Source: Antilocapra americana
Taxonomy: Eukaryota > Chordata > Mammalia > Artiodactyla > Antilocapridae
DNA length: 64,000 bases
Assembly (NCBI GenBank): GCA_007570785.1
Contig: ML660201.1
Location: 44,850,473-44,914,472, forward strand
Reading direction: 5' to 3'
Shown here: positions 56,633-64,000 of the stretch, in pieces
Layout: the number at the start of each line of letters is the position of its first letter
Numbering within the stretch: position 1 is the first letter of the stretch
The notes under the pieces: generated by a model
Seen by the model: the letters and a program-made list of their open reading frames with translations, nothing else
Database searches by the model: none
Told to the model about the DNA's origin: nothing
Position numbers and translations under genes: made by a program

Positions 56633-56831
56633 GGCTTTCCTGGTGGCTCAGCTGGTAAAAAATCTGCCTCAGTGTGGGAGACCTGGGTTCAATCCTGGGG
56701 TTGGGAAGATCCCCTGGAGAAGGGAGTGGCTACCCACTCCAGTATTCTGGCCTGGAAAAGTCCACGGACTATATAGTTCATGGGGTCACAAAGAGTTGGA
56801 CACAACTGAGCGACTTTCACTTCACTTCACA
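56633..56831 (+). mobile_element. Bov-tA SINE
   Basis: Nearly complete sense copy: 'gggctttcctggtggctcag', 'gggaagatcccctggagaag' and end 'acacaactgagcgactttca' followed by a TTCAC repeat. It splits 'atggtcaaaaacc..atgacc' in L1 ORF2. Confidence 0.94.
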
Positions 56832-57059
56832 TGACCATCTCAATAGGTACAGAAAGAGCATTTGCCAAAAATTCAACATCCATTCTTACCAACTCCCAAT
56901 TCTTACCAACTTGGTATAGAGAGAACATATCTCAACATAAGAGAAGCCATATCTGACAAACCCATAGCAAAAATAATACTCAATGGTGAAAAGCAGAAAG
57001 TCTTCCTGCTAAAATCTGGAACAAGACAAGAATATCCACTCTCAGTCACCAGTACTGGA

Positions 57060-57115
57060 AGTCCTATAGTCCATGGGTTCGGAGAGAGTCGGACACGACT
57101 GAGCAACTAAGCACA
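57060..57115 (+). mobile_element. Short Bov-tA/BovB tail piece
   Basis: Only the end of the family is present: 'agtccatgggttcggagaga' to 'ggacacgactgagcaactaa'. It could be a strongly 5'-truncated insertion or a conversion tract. Confidence 0.75.
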
Positions 57116-57271
57116 ACACAGAACAGTCACAACAATCAGACAATAAAAAGAAATAAATGGTATCAGAATTGAAAAGCAGGAGGTAAAATTGTTACTAGAT
57201 GCATATAACATAAATAGAAAGTACTAATAAGGACTCCAAACTAAAACTACTAGCTTTAATAAAAGTGGAAG

Positions 57272-57474
57272 GGTTAGTTGTTCAGTCATGTCTGACTCTT
57301 TGCTACCCAATGGACTGTTGCCCACCAGGCTCCTCTGTCCATGGAATTCTCTAGGCAAGAATACTGGAGTGGGTAGCCATTCCCTTCTCCAGGGGATCTT
57401 CCTGACCCAGGGATTGAACTGGGGTCTCCTGCATTGCAGGCAGATTATTTACTGTCTGAGTCACCAGGGAAGCC
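57272..57474 (-). mobile_element. Bov-tA SINE, antisense
   Basis: Starts 'agttgttcagtcatgtctga' and ends 'gagtcaccagggaagccca'. Flanking L1 repeats CTAGCTTTAATAAAAG (left) and CTAGATCTAATAAAGG (right) mark the duplication. Confidence 0.94.
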
Positions 57475-57640
57475 CACTAGATCTAATAAAGGAATTCGGC
57501 AAAGTAGCAGGAAACAAGATTAACATTCAAAAATTGGTTGCATTTCTTTACACTGACAATGAAATATTTAAAAAATTGTTTTAAAAATATTTTAAAATAT
57601 ATTAGAAAAACATTTTTAAAAATACTTTTTCAAATTGCAC

Positions 57641-57848
57641 CGGGACTTCCCTGGTGGTCTAGTGGCTAGGGCTCTGAACTCCAAATGCAGAGAGCCCAGG
57701 TTTGATCCCTGGTCAGGGAAGCACATGCAACAAGCTGCAACTAAGAGTTCACATCACAGTAAAAGATGAAAGATCCCACGTGTCACAGCTAAGACCCAGT
57801 GCACAAAATACAGAAATGAGCAAAAATAAAGAAAAAATAAATAAGCTG
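57641..57848 (+). mobile_element. CHR-2-type SINE (shared ORF2 site, block D4)
   Basis: Head 'gggacttccctggtggtcta', then 'ggtttgatccctggtcaggg'. Left flank 'tttttcaaattgcacc' and right flank 'gctgcatcaaaacacac' match D1 and D2. Confidence 0.9.
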
Positions 57849-59137
57849 CATCAAAACACACACACAAACAATCCCTAGAGAGAAATCTGACCAAGGAGGT
57901 AAAAGACTTACATGCTGAGAACTATAAAATATTAACAAAGGAACTTAAAGTGGATTCAAAGAAGTGGAAAGATATCTTATGCTCTTGGACTGGAAGAATT
58001 AATATTGGTAAATGGCAATACTACCCAAAGAAATCTACAGATTGAATGTGATCCTTATCAACATATCCATGACATTTTTCACAGAACTAGAACAAATAAT
58101 ACAAAAATGCATATAGAAACATTAAAGACCCAAAATTGCCAAAGCAATACTATGGGAAAAAACAAAGCAGGAGGTATAACTCTCCCAGACATCAGAAAAT
58201 ACCACCAAAAGTTACAGTAATCACAACAGTGTGTACAAAAATAGACACAGAGATCAATGCAACAGAAGAGAGCGAGCACAGAAATAAACCCTCAAACCCA
58301 GAGTCAATTAATCTTGGACAAAGGAGGCAAGAACATGCAATTGGAAAAAGACAATCTCTTCAGCAAATGGTGCTGGGATAGCTGGACAGCCGCATGTAAA
58401 TCAGCACAGCTAGAACACACTCTCACACAAAAATAAACTCGAAATGGCTTAGACTTCAACCTAAGACATGACACCATAAAACTCCTAGAAGAGAGCATGG
58501 GCAAAACATTCTCTGACATAAGTCATACCAATGTTTTCTTAGGTCAGCCTCCCAAGGCAACAGAAATAAAAGCAAAAGAAACAAATGAGACCTAATAAAA
58601 TTTGCAAGCTTTTGCACAGCAAAGGAAGCCATAAATAAAAAAAAAAAAGAGAGAACTCATGGAATGGAAGAAAATATTTGCAAATGATATGACCAACAAG
58701 AGCTTAATTTCCAAAATATTTAAATAGCTCACACAACTCAACAACAACAAAAAGCCAAACAACCCAATCAAAAATAAGCAGAAGAACTAAATAGGCATTT
58801 CTCCAAAGACAAAATACAGTGGCCAACAGGCACATGAAAAGATGCCCAACATCATAATTATTACAGAAATGCAAATCAAAGCTACAGTGAGGTACCACCT
58901 CACACCAGTCAGAATGGCCCTCATTAAAAAGTCTACAAATAACAACTGCTGGAGAGAGTGTAGAGAAAAGGGAACCCTCTTACACTGTTCTTGGGAATAG
59001 ACGTTGGTGCAGCCACTGCAGAAAAGGGTAATGGAGGTTCATCAGAAAACTAAAAATAGAATTAACATATGATCCACCAGTCTCACTTCTGGGCATATAT
59101 CCAGACAAACTATAATTCAAAAAGATATATGCACCCC

Positions 59138-59872
59138 TAAAAAGGCTCTTGATGAGAATGAAAGAGGAGAGTGAAAAAGTTGGCTTAAAGCTCAACATTA
59201 AGAAAGCTAAGATCATGGCATCTGGTCCCATCACTTCATGGGAAATAGATGGGGAAACAGTGGAAACTGTCAAACATTATTTTTTTGGACTCCAAAATCA
59301 CTGCAGATGGTGACTGCAGCCATGAAATTAAACGACGCTTACTCCTTGGAAGGAAGGTTATGACCAACCTAGACAGCATATTGAAAAGCAGAGACATTAC
59401 TTTGTCAACAAAGGTCCGTCTAGTCAAGGCTATGGTTTTTCCAGTAGTCATGTATGGATGTGAGAGTTGGATGGTGAAGAAAGCTGAGCGCTGAAGAATT
59501 GATGCTTTTGAACTGTGGTGTTGGAGAAGACTCTTGAGAGTCCCTTGGACTGCAAGAAGATCCAACTAGTCATTCCTAAAGGAGATCAGTCCTGGGTGTT
59601 CATTGGAAGGACTGATGTTGAAGCCAAAACTCCAATACTTTGGCCACCTCATGCGAAGAGTTGACTCACTGGAAAAGATCCTGATGCTGGGAAGGATTGG
59701 GGACAGGAGGAGAAGGCGACAACAGAGGATGAGATGGCTGGATGGCATCACTGACTCAATGGACATAGGTTTGAGTGGACTCCAGGAGTTAGTGATGGAC
59801 AGGGAGGCCTGGCGTGCTGCGATTCATGGGGTTGCAAAGAGTCGGACACGACTGAGCGACTGAAGTGAACTG
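59138..59872 (+). mobile_element. BovB (RTE) LINE, 3' part
   Basis: Starts in the ORF2 thumb ('ggctcttgatgagaatgaaa') and reaches the BovB 3' end ('cgactgaagtgaactga'). The L1 phrase 'gcacccct..atgttcatagcaac' is continuous without it. Two open pieces (59,249-59,494 and 59,603-59,863) are the ORF2 C-terminus in different frames. Confidence 0.93.
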
Positions 59873-60127
59873 ATGTTCATAGCAACACGATTCACAATAG
59901 CCAAGACATGGAAACAACCTAAACATCCATCAACAGATGAATAGATACAGAAGATGTGGTACACACATATAATGAAACACTACTCAACAACAACAAAAAA
60001 GAATAAAATCCTGCCTTTCACAGCAACATGGATACTACTAGAGAATGTCATACTAAGTAAAGTAGGTCAGAAAGAGAAAGACAATAATTATGATATCATT
60101 TATATGCTGAATCTAAAATATGACACA

Positions 60128-60890
60128 AAAAATGGATCAAGATGGCCAAGAAGTAAAATACGAAGTTCACCTTGTTCCACAAATAAATCAAAAATACATC
60201 TACAGATGCAATGATTTTCACAGAACATCTACTGAATGCTGGCAGAAGACCCAAGACTTTCAAAAGGGTGAGAAAATCTCCATGTAACCGTGCAACGGGA
60301 ATAAAAAATACAGAAAAGAATCAGGACAGGTCCTGAGCCTCTGGGAGGAAATGTTAACTGTGGAAAGCTTTCTGCACACCGGGAAGCCCACTCTCCAGCC
60401 TGAGACACTTGCCCTGGGGCGAGCAGGGGCTGGGTGCTGAGACTCGGGCTTCACAGGTCAGACCCAGGAGAGGACTGGGGTTGGCTGTGTGGGGACAGCC
60501 TGAGGGGGCTAGAGTGTGGTCACCACAACTGGGGGAGTGTGGGAAGGAGCTTGGGCTATTATTGGGGTGGGGGGGTCAGAATGAGAAGGGGGCGGGACTG
60601 CCACGGGAGCTTCCTTTCCCAGGCAGGCTCTCAGGCAGCAGGGCACCACCTACACACGCTCTAGGAGTGGGTGTGAGCCTTTGCTGCCATCTCAGACTCC
60701 AGAGGCAAACCCAGACTGCTACTGCGGGGGAGGGTCCTGGGATCGGGCTCCAGCTGCTGCCCCCGCCTTCTTGGAGCCTGTGCAGGTCACGCTCCTGTAC
60801 ATCTTCTATCAGGGGGATAATGGCCAGCATACGCTGAGGAAAGAGAGGGCAAGCACCCAAACCAGTAACCTCATGGCAAAAAAATATGAA
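60128..60890 (+). promoter_or_regulatory. L1 5' UTR (internal promoter region), block C
   Basis: GC-rich leader, closely similar to those of A and B. The YY1-type core reads AAGATGGCCA here, so the motif is damaged. It shares several variants with A against B ('ggctagagtg', 'gagcttgggctattattgg'). Confidence 0.85.
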
Positions 60891-60983
60891 ACTCACACAA
60901 GCAACCCACAGGCACTCTCTCATATAAAAAACCGTCCAGGACTATAGAAGATAACTATTTCTCCCAAACTCGCAGAGTAAGAG

Positions 60984-61204
60984 GGCTTCCCTGGTGGCTC
61001 AGAGGGTAAAGCATCTGCCTGCAATACAGGAGACCTGGCTTTGATTCCTGGGTCGGGAAGATCCCCTGGAAAAGGAAATGGCACCCCACTCCAGTACCCT
61101 TGCCTGTAAAATCCCATGGATGGAGAAGCCTGGTAGGCTACAGTCCATGGGGTCGCAAAGAGTCGGACACAACTGAGCGACTTCACCTTCACTTTTCACT
61201 TTCA
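60984..61204 (+). mobile_element. Bov-tA SINE, private to block C
   Basis: Complete sense copy ending 'cgacttcaccttcacttttc'. Perfect 11-base duplications CAGAGTAAGAG lie at 60,973-60,983 and 61,205-61,215. Blocks A and B are empty here. Confidence 0.97.
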
Positions 61205-62846
61205 CAGAGTAAGAGAAATAGAAGAAAAATGAAGAGGCAGAGGAATAACTCCCAGTTCAAAGACCAAGAGAATTCCCCTGAAAGAACAATGACAGAGATC
61301 CCTTCAGTCTAATACGGAGTTCAAAACGGAGGTAATGAAAATATTGAAGGAATTAAGAAAGACTATTGATAGAAATGCAGATGACTGTAAAAAAGGAAAT
61401 AGAAACTATAAGGGGGAGCCAATAAAAATTAGAAAATTCATTTGCTGACACAAAAGCTGAGCTCGAGGCAATGAATAGCAGAATGAATAATGCAGACGAA
61501 AAAATGAATGAACTATTAGATAGAATGGAAATAACCCAATCAAAAAAACAAAAACAAAAGAAATGAAAGCAGTAAAAGGGATCTATGGGATACTATAAAG
61601 TGTGCCAATCTACACATAGTAGGAATTCCAGAAGGAGAATAAAGAGAAAAGGAGATTGAAAATATATCTGAAGAAATTATGGCTAAAAACTCCCCAAACC
61701 TAAAGAAGGACACAGATATCCAGGGACAGGAAGCACAGAGGGTTCCAAACAAGATGAACCAACAGAGACCTACACCAAGACATATGATAATAAAAATGGC
61801 AAAATTAGGAAGGATTCTAATCCTCCCTCTCTTCCCTTAGGAAGAGAAAAACAAAGAGTTAATTACAAGGGATTCCCCCATAAGGCTATCAGCTGATATC
61901 TCTATAGTAACACTGCAGGCCAGAAGAGAGTGGCAAAATACATTCAAAGTCTTGAAAGGACAAATCTGCAACCTAAAATAGTCTACCCAGAAGATTATCA
62001 TTTAGAATAGGAGGAGAAATAAAGAATTTCTCAGAAAAGTAAATACTAAACCCATCTCTAAATAAAAAAGAACAAGAAGATATGGAAAGGAAAAATCACT
62101 TAAGGTAAATCACTAATTTAGTCAGTATACAGGTCAAAAAGAGAAAAACCCTATTTGTGAAAGTTATGACAAACACAAGGAACATCAAAGTGGTAAACAT
62201 GTGGATGTAAAAAAGGACACCAAAATCATAAATGTGGGGAAGGAGAGTAAGAAAATGCAGATTCTTTTTTTAACATGTCTAAGCCTATATGACCATCAAA
62301 CCAATGCAAGCAGATATAGGAAGGGACAAACATACTTGAAAAAGGGCAACTACAAATCAAAAACATACAATAAGTTCACAAAAACCAAAAAGACAACAAA
62401 AGCATAAAATAAAAGGAACTAATCAAATTACAAAGTAAAAGAAAGGAACAGTGAGGAAACAGAATCAACTGAAAAACAAATATTAAAATAGCAATAAATA
62501 CATATGTATCAATAATTATCTTAAGTATTAATGGACTGAATGCTCCAACCAAAAAAGAGAGTGGCAGCAAATTAAAAAACAAAACAAAACCCTCCTACAA
62601 AATGCTGCCTACAGGACACCCACCTTAGGGCAAAGGACACATATAGATTGGAGAGGGAATGGAAAAAGGTATTTCATGCAAACGTTAATGACAAGAAGGT
62701 GGGAGTTACAATCCTCGTATCAGACAAAATAGACTTTGAAGCAAAGGCCATAAAGGAAGATAAAGGAGGTCAATATATAATGATAAAAGGATCAACACAA
62801 GAACAGAGTTTTCATCTGTCAACATATATGTACCTAACATGCATGT

Positions 62847-63046
62847 GTGCATGCTCTTTTGTTCTCATTCTTTCCGACTCCATGGACTAGAGCCCACTAG
62901 GCTTCTCTGTCCATGGGATTCTCTAGGCAGGAATACTGGAGTGAGTAGCCATTCCCTTCTCCAGGCGGTATTTCCAAACCAGAAATCAACCTGGGTTTCC
63001 TGCACTACAGGTAGATTCTCTAACATGAGCCACCTGGGAAGCCCTG
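62847..63046 (-). mobile_element. Bov-tA SINE, antisense (shared site, block C)
   Basis: Same site and orientation as at 25,562 and 34,248, following 'acatatatgtacctaacatg' and ending 'gccacctgggaagccctgca'. Confidence 0.93.
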
Positions 63047-63511
63047 CACTTAATACAGAACCACCTGAATACATAAAATGAATACCAACAGATATAAAAG
63101 GAGAAATGGATAGGAATACAGTAACAGTAGGAGACCTCAACAGCCCACTCACACCAATGGACAGATCTTCTAGACAGAAAATCAATAAGGCAACAGAGAT
63201 CCTCAACGATATAGTAGAACAGCTAGACTTAATTGACATTTTCAGGACATTACATTAAAAAAAAATACACAATCCTTTCAACTGTACATGAAACCTTCTC
63301 TGGGACTGACCACATACCAGGGCATAAAAGTAATGTCAAGAAATTTAAAAGCACAAAAATTATTTCAAGCATCTTCTCTGACTACAATGGCATGAAACTA
63401 GGAATCAACCACAGGAAAAGAAATGAGAAAAAGATGATTACATGGAGACTAAACAACATGCTATTAAAAAACAAATGGATCAAGAAGGAAATTAAAGAAA
63501 ACCTTGAAACC

Positions 63512-63815
63512 CACAGACTTAGAGAACAAACTTATGATTGCCGGGGGGAAGGATGAGGAAGGGATAGTTAGGGAGTTTGGTATGGACATGTACACACTGC
63601 TATATTTAAACTGGATAACCAACAAGGATCTGCTGTATAGCACATAGACCTCTGCTCAGTGTTATCTGGCTGCCTGGATAGGAGGGGATTTTGGGGGAGA
63701 ATGGATACATATATATGTAGGGCTGAGACCCTTTGCTGTTCACCTGAAACTATCACAACATTGTTAATCAGCTATAGGCCAATAGAAAATAAAAAGGTAA
63801 AAAAAAAATAGTATC
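63512..63815 (+). mobile_element. Inserted L1 3' tail (shared site, block C)
   Basis: Same tail as at 26,286 and 35,155 ('cttatgattgccggggggaa', 'atcagctataggccaataga'), between ORF2 'gaaaaccttgaaac' and 'tatcttgagacaaacaaaag'. Confidence 0.85.
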
Positions 63816-63949
63816 TTGAGACAAACAAAAGTGAAAACACAACCATACAAAATCTATGAGATGCAACGAGACGTTCTTAGAGGGAAGATACAAGCCTTTC
63901 TCAAAAAAACAAACAAGAAAAATTTCAAATAAATGACCTAAAGTAAAAG

Positions 63950-64000
63950 TCATTCAGTGGTGTCCAACTCTTTGTGATGCCATGGACTATACAGTCTGTG
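63950..64000 (-). mobile_element. Bov-tA SINE, antisense, cut by window end
   Basis: The phrase 'gtcattcagtggtgtccaac' followed by 'tctttgtgatgccatggact' is the start of an antisense Bov-tA. It is absent at the same position in A and B. Confidence 0.85.

Larger units (their letters stand above)
56197..60127 (+). mobile_element. L1 block D4 (ORF2 RT to near 3' end)
   Basis: Starts with the common D junction ('gataatttggacagagcata') and ends 'gctgaatctaaaatatgaca', joined to the 5' UTR of block C. It carries two Bov-tA copies, a short Bov-tA/BovB tail piece, the shared CHR-2 and a BovB 3' segment. No intact frame remains. Confidence 0.87.
60128..64000 (+). mobile_element. L1 block C (5' UTR to ORF2), runs off the window
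   Basis: Order as in A and B: 5' UTR (60,128-60,890), ORF1 region (about 61,200-62,060), inter-ORF region, ORF2 endonuclease (about 62,500-63,510) with the shared antisense Bov-tA, the shared L1 tail and further ORF2. It carries a private sense Bov-tA and, at the window edge, a second antisense Bov-tA. Confidence 0.88.

Noticed and set aside
20985..64000. Regularly spaced repeats as a CRISPR-like array
   Set aside because: The repeats are kilobase-scale LINE/SINE units in a vertebrate genome. There are no short direct repeats with unique spacers.

Overview
The window is vertebrate nuclear DNA from a ruminant, probably a bovid. Two sequence signs support this: BovB (RTE-type) LINEs with Bov-tA/BOVA2 SINEs made from their tails, and CHR-type tRNA-derived SINEs that are typical of cetartiodactyls. 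No prokaryotic genes, CRISPR arrays or operons are present. The exact species cannot be fixed from the window alone.

Layout, left part (1-20,985). This part is GC-rich. It opens inside the last intron of a MAP-kinase phosphatase gene recognised as DUSP7. The final coding exon (2,085-2,392, + strand) carries the HCxxxxxR active site. It is followed by a 3' UTR of about 1.66 kb that ends near an AATAAA at 4,032. DUSP7 is the only host protein-coding sequence I can support. The next 17 kb is intergenic. It holds scattered SINEs and MIRs, a 5'-truncated L1 with target-site duplications (7,385-8,061), a 5'-truncated BovB (11,462-13,433), two solo-LTR-like segments (about 10,840-11,155 and 19,880-20,225) and two stretches that look like regulatory elements (about 13,985-14,175 and 15,185-15,300).

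Layout, right part (20,985-64,000). This part is AT-rich and built almost entirely of nested transposable elements, with nearly every LINE on the + strand. The main structure is an array of L1 composites. 'A-type' blocks (here A, B and C) start with a GC-rich L1 5' UTR at about 23,300, 31,556 and 60,128. 'D-type' blocks (D0-D4) start inside L1 ORF2. The two types alternate with shared junctions, and equivalent blocks carry the same SINE and L1-tail insertions at the same internal positions. That implies segmental (tandem) duplication rather than independent retrotransposition. One unit (A plus D1) is about 8.26 kb. The array was later changed by unit-specific insertions (BovB, Bov-tA, young L1 tails, a small processed mRNA fragment) and by at least one probable SINE-SINE recombination deletion (about 55,480-55,664).

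The array is interrupted at 44,380-51,017 by a class I endogenous retrovirus remnant (gag nucleocapsid-protease on the left, reverse transcriptase on the right). The remnant is split by a fairly young L1 (45,511-48,742) and by an Hsmar1-like mariner (48,809-50,253), which itself contains a Bov-tA SINE with a perfect 15-bp duplication. All transposon reading frames seen here are broken. I found no new molecular system. The most interesting material is the architecture and history of the L1 array, plus a long near-perfect palindrome (53,307-53,387) and a few unexplained insertions.
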